Source: Rhodobacter sp. | GTDB lineage: Bacteria; Pseudomonadota; Alphaproteobacteria; Rhodobacterales; Rhodobacteraceae | Assembly (NCBI GenBank): GCA_027489175.1 | Contig: JAIYAE010000002.1 | Location: 1-64,000 of the forward strand | Direction: 5' to 3' | Length of the DNA: 64,000 bases | Shown: positions 48,502 through 57,562 of the stretch, in pieces | How the letters are laid out: each line of letters opens with the position of its first letter | Numbering within the stretch: position 1 is the first letter of the stretch | Notes under the pieces: model-generated | Told to the model about the DNA's origin: nothing | What the model saw: only the letters and a program-made list of their open reading frames with translations | The model's database searches: none | Position numbers and translations under genes: made by a program

Positions 48502-49998
48502 TTAGTCCAGTTGCAAGACCGACAGACTGCCCTTTCCAGGGCCAAAGTCCGTGGATGAAATCGCCGCCCCGCACAGCCCCTGCACGCGCAATCGGTCAGC
48601 AAAGCGCAGGCCCCCATCGCCGCTGGCCGAGGCTGCAATGACCATGGCCCCCTCGGCAAGCAACGGTCGCGCCGCCATCAACGTCCGCAGCGCGTAGATG
48701 TCGACATCTGTGAACAGCATCAGGTCAAACAGCCCGTCAGAAGGCTGAAGGCCAGCCAGGAATGCGCTTTCCGGCTGGCTGTCGATCACCAACCGGTCCG
48801 GAAAACCCTGCGCCAGCCAATCCCGCGCCAACGGCACATATCGGGCGCGCTGCGGCGGGTCTTCGTCACCCTCATCTGGCCAGCGCCCGGCGTCGGTCGC
48901 GCAAACCGTCAACTCCGGCTGCACATGCAGCGCCGACAGGATCAGATGCCCGGTATCATAGCCAATCACCAACGCCCGCCGCGCCGTGCCAAGCCAGCCC
49001 AGAAGCTGGCGGCGCATCGCGGCGGACCGGGTGCGCAACTTGCCCTCGGTCAGGGGTTGCTGCTGCATATGCCGGTAGAAATGCGCACCTTGAAAGCGCG
49101 GGGGCAGTCCAGCCGCCACCATGCCGTCGCACAAGGTGGCGTTCAGCGCAGCGAAATCCGTTGCCACCTGCGGCAGGTCCAGCACGCCACTCAGCCGATC
49201 GCCCTCAACCTTTGCGGCGGCCTGCCGTTCGGCAGTCGCGGGCCGGTCGGCGCCCTGCCTGTCTCCAAACGCCCCGGCCAATCGGTCCAGAATGCCCGCA
49301 TGCCGCGCCTGGATCTCCGCCGCCGGCAGAAGCTCGGCCGAAGGCCCATTCTGCCGATTGTAGGCAAAGGTCGAGGTGCCCCATTTCTGCTCGGCGTAAA
49401 CCTTGTCCGGCCCGTCGTACCAGACGTTCGGCGCGCTTTTCTGCCAAGGGATGAAGTAATGCGTCGGGAAGATCTGCAGCACCTCCGGCCCTGGCGCGCG
49501 GTCCTTGATCATCCGCATGAGAAAGCGGTTGCCGGTCGAAACCTCGGGCTTGCGCAGCTCCCACGGCTCCAGCTTCGCCAACTCGTCGATCACCGCGCCG
49601 ACGAAGGGGTTGCCTGGTTCGCAGGCCAGAAACGGGCAGACGCCGCGAAACTTGTCGGTCTCGGGCCGGTCAAAGACCGTATAGGCGCGCGGCTGGTCCA
49701 GAAGCTCGTCCACGGCATGCAGGCTGATCGCATCGGCATCGGCCATGAAGCCGCCATAGCGATACAAAAGCTCATACCGCATCATGTCCTGCACGCCAGC
49801 CCAGGCCCCGCGCCAGGCGTATTCGTTGATCAGGCGGCGCAGGCGGAACGGATAGCCGATCAGCGTGTCGTTGCCATAAACGGTATAGGACCAGTCCGGG
49901 TGCACCTTGGGCCAGCTGTCCATCCACAGCTTCGGCGCGGGCTTCGGGCCAATCCAGATATGGCCCAGCCGCTTTGGAATGGCCACGGCAGTGGTCAT
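48502..49998 (-). CDS. Glycosyltransferase (GT32-like, DxD) fused to a C-terminal methyltransferase-like domain
   Basis: A 498-residue protein. Residues 1-230 match the GT32/capsular sugar transferase type: RLGHIWIGPKPAPKLWMDSW, then DMMRYELLYRYGGFMADADA with D87-x-D89 as metal site. Residues about 330-498 look like a class I methyltransferase-type Rossmann fold (ARRALVIGYDTGHLILSA, then FDLMLFTDVDIYALR), but the usual GxGxG loop is altered, so activity is uncertain. The start overlaps the upstream stop (ATGA). It is probably a cytoplasmic enzyme of a surface glycan pathway. Confidence 0.75.
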   Translation of the reverse strand: MTTAVAIPKRLGHIWIGPKPAPKLWMDSWPKVHPDWSYTVYGNDTLIGYPFRLRRLINEYAWRGAWAGVQDMMRYELLYRYGGFMADADAISLHAVDELLDQPRAYTVFDRPETDKFRGVCPFLACEPGNPFVGAVIDELAKLEPWELRKPEVSTGNRFLMRMIKDRAPGPEVLQIFPTHYFIPWQKSAPNVWYDGPDKVYAEQKWGTSTFAYNRQNGPSAELLPAAEIQARHAGILDRLAGAFGDRQGADRPATAERQAAAKVEGDRLSGVLDLPQVATDFAALNATLCDGMVAAGLPPRFQGAHFYRHMQQQPLTEGKLRTRSAAMRRQLLGWLGTARRALVIGYDTGHLILSALHVQPELTVCATDAGRWPDEGDEDPPQRARYVPLARDWLAQGFPDRLVIDSQPESAFLAGLQPSDGLFDLMLFTDVDIYALRTLMAARPLLAEGAMVIAASASGDGGLRFADRLRVQGLCGAAISSTDFGPGKGSLSVLQLD

Positions 49999-51077
49999 GC
50001 CGGCCCCATCGCAAGGCGGGTCATGTTGGGCGGTGGCCCGCCCCGCAGGTCAAGAACCGGACCGCCGGCCGCAACTTCGGCCATGCCCGGCAGCCCGGCG
50101 CGGAGGAACCCCAACTCCACCAGCCGCTGAAACAAGGCCGCCATGTCCAGTTCTCCGATCGAGGCATAGTCGATCCGCGTCCCGCCTTCCTTGACCCAGC
50201 ACGCCGTCAGGCAGTCCACGATATCGACCGTGGCCCCTGAAAACCGCCGCAACTGGTCCGCAAGTCTTGGCAGGATCGCCGACCGCCGCCGCGCGATCAT
50301 CGCGACGTGGGCATCGGGGCGCAGCGCATAGGCCGCCATATGCAGGGCTGACCCGTCCAGCCCGATGATCTTTCGTGCCGCCGCATAACGCTCCAGCTGC
50401 TCCCGCTGGGAATGGCGCTGCGGGTGAAAGATCTCATACCCGTCCTCGGCCAGCACCGCCTCGATCTCGGCCTCGCCGAAGATGCCACCCCGGTTGTCAT
50501 TCAGCCCGCTGCGCGAGATGTACAGCTTCTCCGGCCCCGCCGCCGTGATTTCCGCCGCCACCCGGCCCCGCGTGAAGGCGCGGTAGCGGTCGGTCCCCTT
50601 CATCCGCGCCTCATGGCCAAAGCCAGGGTCGGGCACCACAAGTTCGGCCACCCGCGTTGGCTGGCTGACCCGCTCGATCGGCAGTCCGCCACACAGCAAC
50701 TCAAGAAACGGCGCATAGGCCTTGCGCGCGCGCCAGTAGGATTTCGGGCCGATCGGGATGAAAAGAACCGAAGCCACCACTTCCGTGTCAAGCGCCCACA
50801 GCCTTGGAGTAGACTCCAGCAGGAAATGCCCGAAATGCGGGTGCATCGGGCCGGCGAACAGATGGCGTCCCGGCAACTCCAGCAACGGTTCGGCCAAAAG
50901 CGCTGGGTCCGGCGTCTCGCGGGCCTTGCGCGGACGGATATGGTCCAGCGAAAACTCGACAAAGGCCCCGTCCCGGTCCAGCACGCCGCAACGCCCGCTC
51001 TCATCCGGCGGGCAGACCACCGCATTCTGCAGCACGACGACCCGGTCGCTCATCGCGGTCGCGTTGTAACTGGCCAC
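49995..51077 (-). CDS. GT61-family (DUF563) glycosyltransferase-like protein
   Basis: A 360-residue protein of the GT61/DUF563 type. It has the family's MHPHFGHFLLESTPRLW near residue 80, LYISRSGLNDNRG in the middle and IIGLDGSALHMAAYALRP near residue 240. A GTG at 51077 with AAGGGA upstream is the best start; an internal ATG at 51053 has no ribosome site. Bacterial members of this family sit in capsule and O-antigen loci. Its stop overlaps the next gene, so the two are co-translated. Confidence 0.8.
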   Translation of the reverse strand: MASYNATAMSDRVVVLQNAVVCPPDESGRCGVLDRDGAFVEFSLDHIRPRKARETPDPALLAEPLLELPGRHLFAGPMHPHFGHFLLESTPRLWALDTEVVASVLFIPIGPKSYWRARKAYAPFLELLCGGLPIERVSQPTRVAELVVPDPGFGHEARMKGTDRYRAFTRGRVAAEITAAGPEKLYISRSGLNDNRGGIFGEAEIEAVLAEDGYEIFHPQRHSQREQLERYAAARKIIGLDGSALHMAAYALRPDAHVAMIARRRSAILPRLADQLRRFSGATVDIVDCLTACWVKEGGTRIDYASIGELDMAALFQRLVELGFLRAGLPGMAEVAAGGPVLDLRGGPPPNMTRLAMGPA

Positions 51078-51114
51078 GTCCCGGTCCCTTTGTCCTTGGC
51101 TCAGCGCAGCCCGG

Positions 51115-51903
51115 TCACAGCCCGCGCGCCTGATGTATGGCAGAGCTTATCTGACTTGGAAACCAGTCGTGCCAACGGCCACCCTCCCCAGCCAGAAGTT
51201 CCCGCACCGGCCGGTTATGCTGGCCGTACGGGATCATCTCGACCTGCACCGGGCACCCCCGGGCCTGCAGGTCCGCATCCAGCCGTTGAACGGCCGCGCG
51301 TGGCATGATGGGATCGCCCCGCGCGATCAGAAGGGCGCTGCGGCAGGAATGGCCCGGCAGGATCCGCCAGGGCTGCGGCGGAACCGCCGCAATCCCCAGC
51401 GCCAGCACCGGGGCCACGCCACCGCCTGTCCCATCCAGACCATAGGCATAACCCAGCGCCGCCATTCCGCCCGCCGAAAGCCCGGCGACAATCAGCGGCA
51501 GATCGCCCAACGCGGGCCCGGCGCTGTCATGGCGAAGCCAGTCGACAGCCGCCCTGAAATCCTGTGTGGCCCGGTAAAGAAGTGGTCCGAACAGCCGCGC
51601 TGCAATCTCCGGATAGAACGCAGCGCTCTGCAGTGCTGCCGCTTCAACGGCAGGCCGGTCGTCCTCGGTCAGGTCGCGCCATGGGTCACCACCCTTGCGA
51701 TAGTCGATTGACGCAAAGGCTAGCCCCATCCCGGGCACCAGTGCCGCGAAGTGTCGGGCCAGCCGGTCCGTGCGTGCGCCTGAGATGAAGCTGCCGCCAT
51801 GGGCATAGACCACCAGCGCTGCAGGTCGCGCAACGCTGCACCAGTAATCCAGCTCCACGCCCTGCCGGTAAGCAAAGCTTTCCACAGGTGCCGGGTCAGC
51901 CAT
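51115..51903 (-). CDS. Alpha/beta hydrolase (esterase-like)
   Basis: A 262-residue protein with the oxyanion loop HGGSF at 35-39, nucleophile Ser143 in GLSAGG, acid Asp197 in LLIARGDP and His229 in PYGQHN. The triad is complete, so it should be an active esterase or deacylase. There is no signal peptide. Its start overlaps the upstream glycosyltransferase stop by eight bases. In this setting, removal of acetyl or other acyl groups from a glycan precursor is plausible but not shown. Confidence 0.85.
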   Translation of the reverse strand: MADPAPVESFAYRQGVELDYWCSVARPAALVVYAHGGSFISGARTDRLARHFAALVPGMGLAFASIDYRKGGDPWRDLTEDDRPAVEAAALQSAAFYPEIAARLFGPLLYRATQDFRAAVDWLRHDSAGPALGDLPLIVAGLSAGGMAALGYAYGLDGTGGGVAPVLALGIAAVPPQPWRILPGHSCRSALLIARGDPIMPRAAVQRLDADLQARGCPVQVEMIPYGQHNRPVRELLAGEGGRWHDWFPSQISSAIHQARGL

Positions 51904-53473
51904 CGCCGCCCGCCCCCGCCAGCCGCAGGATCGCAGCTTTCAGGTCCAGGTCCTGCAACCCTTCCCGCAGAATGTCAGCTTGCCGGAACCGCAAAAGCCC
52001 GGGAAGCGGCTCACGCAGTGGCCCTTTCGGCGTCAGCGCCATCCGCTTGCGGGTGATGGATGGCCGGGACGGCCCTGACAGCGCGCGCAACGTCGTCCCG
52101 TCGCCTTCCGCCATGACATCCATCGGCGCCACCGTCATCGGCGCCTGACCGGTGGCGAACAGCGCATCCAAGTGATCCGGCAGCGCCGCCCCGTCCAACG
52201 GCGTCAGAATATCCTCAACCTCGGCGCAGAGCACCCAGTTGTAGTACAGCGTCAAACCGCTTGCGAAATGTGACAGCGTGGACCAGCGGCGTTCCTCGGG
52301 CGTCTCAGCTTCGCCAAAGGCGGGCTGGTGCACCACATTCGCCCCTTGCGCAATGCGGTCAACCTCGGCGTCATGGCCCTGACGCAGGATGTAAAGGTTC
52401 TCTCGCCCGATCAGCCCGCCGTAGTATTCAACCCAACGCTCCAACGCCAAGTGATCGCCCTTCACCATGGTCACCGCCGCCATCCGCGCCTTTGACGGGT
52501 CCGGGCCAAAGACCGGCGGCGGGGCATGGGTGGTTTCTTCTACCGGCTCGACCGCGAGGTCTGGCGGAAACCCCTCAGGCCCGACCAGCGCCATCCCTGC
52601 CGGGGGCGGAACCTTGAAAACCCAGCGCACCCGGCTCGTGCCCACCTGATCGGCCAGGAACTGCTCTGGCAGGTCCTTCAAACCCGCCTCGGCCAGGATG
52701 TTCCGGCTGCGGTAGTGCAGCAGGGTCACGTCCGCCTCCTCCGGGACCGGCTTCCCGCGCATCATGCCGTTGATGCTGTAATTGTATTTCTCGGGCAGGA
52801 TGTTCCAGGTCATTCCGGCCCGCAGGGTCGCTACAGGCAGGGTCATCTGGTCCAGATAGGGCCGCCGGTTTTCAATCCCCGTGCGGTCCAGGATTTGCGC
52901 GCTGTCCATCCAGACTTCGGCAAAGCGCTGGCCGTCCGCGCTGCGCCAGCGCTCATCCACCACGATCAGCCCGGCGTTGAAATAGGGGGCAACTGGCTTC
53001 CGCTTGTCGCGGTTCATCGTGATCCGCTCTTCCGGCACGGCCATCCCAAAAGCGCCGTAGATCTGATCCCAAACCGTCTGCGGCGCCCATCGCATCGAAC
53101 TTGCCGCGACCATCCCGACCTGCCCCGGGCTGACGATCTCTTCCACCAGACAGGGCTGCAGAAACAGCATGTCACTGTCCAGGAAGGCGGCAAAGTCGGT
53201 GTCCTTCGGGGCGAGGGTCGCGAGGATCTTGTTGCCATGCGGATAGGCCGGGTCAAAGGCCCCCTCCGCCTCGATCGGGCGCACCTCGACGCGCAGGCGG
53301 CGCAGAACTTCCAGCGGTTCCCGCTCCATTTCGGCCCAGCGATGCTTGGGGCAATAGCCGATCACCGTGACCTCGGGCGGCAGGTATTTGCGGATCGAGG
53401 CCGCCAGATGACACCCCATGTAAAGGTAATTCGGCGGCTCGACGATGAAGAACAGGGTCAGGGTGGGGGGCAT
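51896..53473 (-). CDS. Double glycosyltransferase-like protein: GT8-type N-terminus plus a second GT-A-like unit
   Basis: A 525-residue protein. Residues 1-300 look like a GT-A transferase: LTLFFIVEPPNYLYMGCHLA, DSDM with D99 and D101 as DxD, and PYFNAGLIVVDERW, a GT8/GT77-type segment. From about residue 325 a second unit begins with MAAVTMVKGDHLALERWVEYYGG, the opening of GT2/GT92-like proteins. At the place of its expected DxD it has EVEDILTPLD, so the second unit may not be catalytic. The ATG at 53473 with AAGG upstream is chosen over a GTG 15 bases earlier. Confidence 0.75.
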   Translation of the reverse strand: MPPTLTLFFIVEPPNYLYMGCHLAASIRKYLPPEVTVIGYCPKHRWAEMEREPLEVLRRLRVEVRPIEAEGAFDPAYPHGNKILATLAPKDTDFAAFLDSDMLFLQPCLVEEIVSPGQVGMVAASSMRWAPQTVWDQIYGAFGMAVPEERITMNRDKRKPVAPYFNAGLIVVDERWRSADGQRFAEVWMDSAQILDRTGIENRRPYLDQMTLPVATLRAGMTWNILPEKYNYSINGMMRGKPVPEEADVTLLHYRSRNILAEAGLKDLPEQFLADQVGTSRVRWVFKVPPPAGMALVGPEGFPPDLAVEPVEETTHAPPPVFGPDPSKARMAAVTMVKGDHLALERWVEYYGGLIGRENLYILRQGHDAEVDRIAQGANVVHQPAFGEAETPEERRWSTLSHFASGLTLYYNWVLCAEVEDILTPLDGAALPDHLDALFATGQAPMTVAPMDVMAEGDGTTLRALSGPSRPSITRKRMALTPKGPLREPLPGLLRFRQADILREGLQDLDLKAAILRLAGAGGDG

Positions 53474-53494
53474 CTGGGGGCCTTGCACTAAAGG

Positions 53495-54397
53495 TCAGAA
53501 CACGCCGTTGAAACGGTCGGGCAAGCGGTAAATCTCGGGCGGGCGACCACCGCCCATCAGCGTGAAGGGCGGCCGCAAGATCCGGTCCTCCAGCATGGCA
53601 CGGCGAAAGGCGGGGTGGTCCACGGTTTCCGCCACCGGCGCGCGCTGCGACAGGGCCTTGAACGTCGCCTCGACCGAGGTCCAGCCCCAGCCGCCCGCCT
53701 GCATCGCCTGCCGCTCCGCCTCGGTCTTGCCCGCCAGCCGCCGGTCCAGGCTTTTCTGGAACCGGGCCATGCACAGGTCATAGTCGATGAACCGCAGATG
53801 GAAGTTGTAAAGGTTCGGGTCCAGCGTGATCTCGGCATGGTTGGCCCCATGGCCGCCGGCCTTGAATTCGGTCGGCCGGCTGATCAGACAGGGCTTTGCA
53901 TAGTTGGCGTTCAGCCGGTAACAGCGCCGCGCGCCCAGGATCGGCGTGCCGGGTGCCAGGGGCGTGGTCTCGGTCTCAACATTGTGCACCATCTCGATGG
54001 CAAAGGTCGTCAGCGCGGGTGGCACCACATCTTGCGCCGCGATGGTGTCCAGATAGGCGACCAGCCCGCCTGGCACCTCAGGGTCCAGGACCACAAACTC
54101 ATCCACATCGTTGCAGGCCACCCAGCGATAGGCCCCCGTCAAGGCCGAGGCATGCAAGGACAGGATCTGCCAGCGCCGCTGGTTCACCGATTTCTTCAAG
54201 TGGTCATAGGGCAGGCGGATCACGTTGCAGCCTTCCGCAATCCGCGCCACATCGGCATTGCCGCCATGGTTCAAGACATAGATCGCGTCATCCGGCAGGA
54301 CCTTGCGCCAATGCGCAATCCAGCGCTCAAGGAAGAAATCTTCCTCATGCACCATGGTCAGCGCGGCCAGCGGCGCACGAGAGCGGTCAAGCGCCAT
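53495..54397 (-). CDS. Glycosyltransferase family 2/92-like protein
   Basis: A 300-residue protein with LTMVHEEDFFLERWIAHWRKV at the start and WVACNDVDEFVVLD with D97-x-D99 as metal site. The C-terminal NFHLRFIDYDLCMARFQKSL is common in this family. The ATG at 54397 follows AAAGGGG; an upstream TTG in frame is less likely. It closely resembles the second unit of the gene at 51896-53473, suggesting duplication within the locus. The expected role is transfer of one sugar to a glycan precursor in the cytoplasm. Confidence 0.8.
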   Translation of the reverse strand: MALDRSRAPLAALTMVHEEDFFLERWIAHWRKVLPDDAIYVLNHGGNADVARIAEGCNVIRLPYDHLKKSVNQRRWQILSLHASALTGAYRWVACNDVDEFVVLDPEVPGGLVAYLDTIAAQDVVPPALTTFAIEMVHNVETETTPLAPGTPILGARRCYRLNANYAKPCLISRPTEFKAGGHGANHAEITLDPNLYNFHLRFIDYDLCMARFQKSLDRRLAGKTEAERQAMQAGGWGWTSVEATFKALSQRAPVAETVDHPAFRRAMLEDRILRPPFTLMGGGRPPEIYRLPDRFNGVF

Positions 54398-54442
54398 GGC
54401 ATCGGCCCCTTTTGCCTTGCCATTCAACGGGCGCGCCGCCCC

Positions 54443-56785
54443 TCATGCCGACTTTTCCCGCTTCTTGCGCTTGGACGCGGGCTGTGGAACCGGCCCGTCG
54501 ATCTGGGCCAGAACGGCCGCAGGATCGCGCACCCCATGCAGGTCGATCACCGAAAGGGCCAGCCGCAGCTGCACCCGGCCTGCGCCAAGGCCCGTGATCT
54601 CGGGCATCCGGGGCCAGCCCGACAGGTTCAGCCGCATCTCCGGCCCCCAGCGCCGGATCACCGTCACCCCGCCATAGGCGATATGGAACACCACCGCCCC
54701 GGTGCCGGCATCAATCTGGTTCACGCCACTGCCCACATGCAACACGTCGTCGCCATCGCTCAGCGTGACCACATTCCGCCCCGGCCCGGTGTGGATGGTC
54801 GACGACCCATCGCCATCGACGATCCGGTCATTGCCGTGCCCGCCATAGATCCGGTTGTTGTTCCCGCGGCCAAAGATCACGTCATCCCCCGTGCCCCCGT
54901 CCAGCGTATCCTTGCCCGGCCCGCCGATCAGCGTGTCATTCCCCGCCCCACCATAAAACGCGTGGCGGCTGGAGGTGAGCGTGGCAATCGCCCGCAACTC
55001 ATCATCCCCCGCACCGCCCCGAAACGTGGCACTGCCGTACTTCGGGCCGAGCATGATATCGCCCCGGTCGGACCCGGTCACGTCCACCTCTACCCGCTCG
55101 GACGTCTCGAAGTGGATCGGGCTGTCCGGGTGCGCCACGATCTTCAGGGTCTTCCTGACCTCGCCGCCACCCTCCTCATTTCGGGCGACGACCGTAGCAA
55201 TCCGGATGCGTTCGACATGCGGCGGGCAGCGCAAGATGTAATCATCCGGCCCCGCCATATACCACAGCGTATCCAAGCCCCCGCCACGCTCCTCCCGGAT
55301 CTTTTCGGCATCGGCGCCATAAGCCCAATAGTCGGTATCGCCGCCGCCACCCGCCAGAATGACGCTGCCATCCACCGCCATCATCGCGTTGACGCCCGCC
55401 TCGGGGTTCTCAAACCCCCGCAGGTCCAGCCCCAAGGCCAGCGCGCCCTCCACCAGTTCCGCCCGCAACGCCGTCAAAGGGGCGGTGTCCTTCAGGTTGG
55501 TCGTTTCCCCGGGGTCGGCGACGATGTCATAGACATGCTCTTCCCCATTCGGATAGCGGAAATAGCGCAGATGGCTGAGGCCCTCGGTTGACGGCCGCAC
55601 CGACAAAGTCCCAAACACGCTGGTCACCGGCGACTGGCTGCGGTCATAACTTCCGAATGACGCATCCAGCAACGGCAGCAGGCTTTGCCCTTGGGTCCAG
55701 TCCGGCCGCGGCGGCAGGCCCGCGATCTGCATCAGCGTCTTCGGCACGTTGCCCAGCGAGACCGGCAGGTCAACTTCCCCCGCCGCAATCCCCTTGTGCC
55801 AGATCGCCAGCGGGACATGGGCGGCGCTGTCCCACTGGCTCATCTTGTGGAAACTGTCGTGGTTGCCCAGGTTGAAGCCGTTGTCCGACAGGAACACCAC
55901 CGTGGTATTGTCCCCCAGCGGCGACGCCTCCAGCGCGGTCATGAAGCGGCCAATCTCATGGTCCACATGGCTGATCGCGGCGAAATAGGCGCGCACAACC
56001 TGCCGCCACGCCTCATCGCTGGACCGTTCGGGCGTCCAGTGGCCGTTGGCGATATAGGCCGCCTCATAGACCGCAAAGCCGGGCTGGGGGCCGAACTGGT
56101 CTTCGGGCGCGGCGATGCTGGGCCAGCGAATGTCAGCGGGGTCATACAGCTGGTAGAACCGGTCCGGGCAATCAAGGTTGTAATGCGGATGCTTGAAGCC
56201 CAGCTGGATCAGCTGCCGCCGCGCAGGGTCAGCCCGGTCAAGATAGCGGATGGCGTTTTCCGCCACCCAGAAGTCATAGAACCGGTCATCCTGTTCGCCC
56301 TTGTCATTCGGGTGGTTCGTGCCCTGAATGCCGGGGCCGCCCTCCAGATAGACCTTCACCCCCGTTCGTTCGCCAGAATCCTGCACCAGCGGGTTTTCGT
56401 GGAATAGCAGGCGGCGGTAATCCTCGCGCATCGGGCGATAATTCGCGTCGACCTTGCCGGTGGTAAAGGTGTGAAACCCCGCCCGGCGCAGGTCATAGGC
56501 CCAGGCCTTTTCCGGGGTCAGAAGATCGCTCCAGAACCGGTTCAGGTCGACAAGCCCGCTGCGAAAGGGTGACAGCCCCGTGGCCAGTTCCGCCCGGCAG
56601 GGCGCGCACAGGGGCACCGTCGCATAAGCATTGCTGAACCGCACCGCGCCCGCCATCAGCCGGTCAAGGTTGGGCGTCTGTATCGCCAGACCGAACGTGT
56701 TGCGCCAGGTGTAGACGTCGATCATGTCGTCCACCCAGATCACGCAGAGGTGGCCGTTCCGGATGGCATCGGCAGTGAACGCCAT
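54443..56785 (-). CDS. Sulfatase with C-terminal RTX repeats
   Basis: A 780-residue protein. Residues about 10-480 form a type I sulfatase: metal Asp19-Asp20 (VIWVDDMIDVY), formylglycine motif with Cys60 in VPLCAPCRAELATG (CxPxR), TFTTGKVD, and VVFLSDNGFNLGNHD for metal binding. Residues about 585-690 carry RTX-type repeats (GGAGNDTLIGGPGKDTL, GGTGDDVIFG). The end is basic (SKRKKREKSA). There is no signal peptide, unlike most sulfatases. The RTX part points to type I secretion, for which the exporter at 35793 is a candidate. The substrate would be a sulfate ester, perhaps on an extracellular glycan; some relatives are phosphonate or phosphodiester hydrolases. Confidence 0.88.
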   Translation of the reverse strand: MAFTADAIRNGHLCVIWVDDMIDVYTWRNTFGLAIQTPNLDRLMAGAVRFSNAYATVPLCAPCRAELATGLSPFRSGLVDLNRFWSDLLTPEKAWAYDLRRAGFHTFTTGKVDANYRPMREDYRRLLFHENPLVQDSGERTGVKVYLEGGPGIQGTNHPNDKGEQDDRFYDFWVAENAIRYLDRADPARRQLIQLGFKHPHYNLDCPDRFYQLYDPADIRWPSIAAPEDQFGPQPGFAVYEAAYIANGHWTPERSSDEAWRQVVRAYFAAISHVDHEIGRFMTALEASPLGDNTTVVFLSDNGFNLGNHDSFHKMSQWDSAAHVPLAIWHKGIAAGEVDLPVSLGNVPKTLMQIAGLPPRPDWTQGQSLLPLLDASFGSYDRSQSPVTSVFGTLSVRPSTEGLSHLRYFRYPNGEEHVYDIVADPGETTNLKDTAPLTALRAELVEGALALGLDLRGFENPEAGVNAMMAVDGSVILAGGGGDTDYWAYGADAEKIREERGGGLDTLWYMAGPDDYILRCPPHVERIRIATVVARNEEGGGEVRKTLKIVAHPDSPIHFETSERVEVDVTGSDRGDIMLGPKYGSATFRGGAGDDELRAIATLTSSRHAFYGGAGNDTLIGGPGKDTLDGGTGDDVIFGRGNNNRIYGGHGNDRIVDGDGSSTIHTGPGRNVVTLSDGDDVLHVGSGVNQIDAGTGAVVFHIAYGGVTVIRRWGPEMRLNLSGWPRMPEITGLGAGRVQLRLALSVIDLHGVRDPAAVLAQIDGPVPQPASKRKKREKSA

Positions 56786-56788
56786 GCC

Positions 56789-57562
56789 CTATCGTCTCCA
56801 CAGGTAGTAGCGCGCCAGCTTGACGCGCTGGGCGTCATCGGCCGGGGTCTGCGGCAGCAGCAGCGACTTGCCCGGCCAGATCAGCACATCCTCGATCACC
56901 GCCTCGCCCAGCGTCTTCTGCAGACCGCCCCGGTGACTGCGCACGCCGATGAAAAGCGACGCAGGCTTCGGCAGCGCGGGCGCTACCCCTTCGCCCCGGT
57001 GTACCGGCCCGGCGCTGTCCTGCAGCGCAATCTGGCCCCGGTCGATTGAGACGAGCACGCAGTGCAGCCCATCCACCCCCGGGGTTTTCGGCACCTCCAA
57101 CGAAAGGCCCTCGCTGGTGTCCTTGACCAATAGTTTGTCACCATAGTCGGCCAGAAACAGATAGGGCGCGCTGCCACCGTCACCCTCACCGTTGATGGTC
57201 AAAAGGGTGCGCCCCTCCACTTCCGGGTCGGACCGGTAAAGCACCGCCATGCTGAACCGCTCCGCCCGGTCAAGGACGCCTGGCAGAACCAGCCCGCAGT
57301 GCACCCCGGTCTGGCACTGCAACCCGCCGCCCGTGTCGGTCTGAACCCAGCGCCCATGGCCTTCGTTGGGCTTCGTCGGCTGGGCCTCAAGGCTGCCATC
57401 GGTGGTCCGCCAGCCCAGAACTGCGCCCTCGGCATCCAGCCGCAGATGCCGCGCGTCGCCATGCAGCCACAGGCCCCCAGCCGCAGCCATCGACGCGGCA
57501 AGGTCAGCGCTTGAGCCGTCCAGCAGCGCCGCACCCGGCAGATCATCCTCTACCCGGATCAT
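56789..57562 (-). CDS. Hypothetical protein with LamG/concanavalin-like features
   Basis: A 257-residue protein of beta-rich composition (RFSMAVLYRSDPE, RTLLTINGEGDGG, YLFLADYGDKLLVKD, LHCVLVSIDRGQIAL, SLFIGVRSHRGG). This resembles a concanavalin-like (LamG-type) jelly-roll fold used for sugar binding. There is no signal peptide. Its start overlaps the upstream stop (ATGA) and three bases separate it from the sulfatase, so the three are one operon. The function is unknown; binding of the sulfatase substrate is a reasonable guess. Confidence 0.6.
   Translation of the reverse strand: MIRVEDDLPGAALLDGSSADLAASMAAAGGLWLHGDARHLRLDAEGAVLGWRTTDGSLEAQPTKPNEGHGRWVQTDTGGGLQCQTGVHCGLVLPGVLDRAERFSMAVLYRSDPEVEGRTLLTINGEGDGGSAPYLFLADYGDKLLVKDTSEGLSLEVPKTPGVDGLHCVLVSIDRGQIALQDSAGPVHRGEGVAPALPKPASLFIGVRSHRGGLQKTLGEAVIEDVLIWPGKSLLLPQTPADDAQRVKLARYYLWRR

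Noticed and set aside
53615-55591. A 658-codon plus-strand frame across a glycosyltransferase and the sulfatase
   Set aside because: It covers two genes with catalytic motifs on the other strand and shows only His/Arg/Gln-rich shadow sequence.
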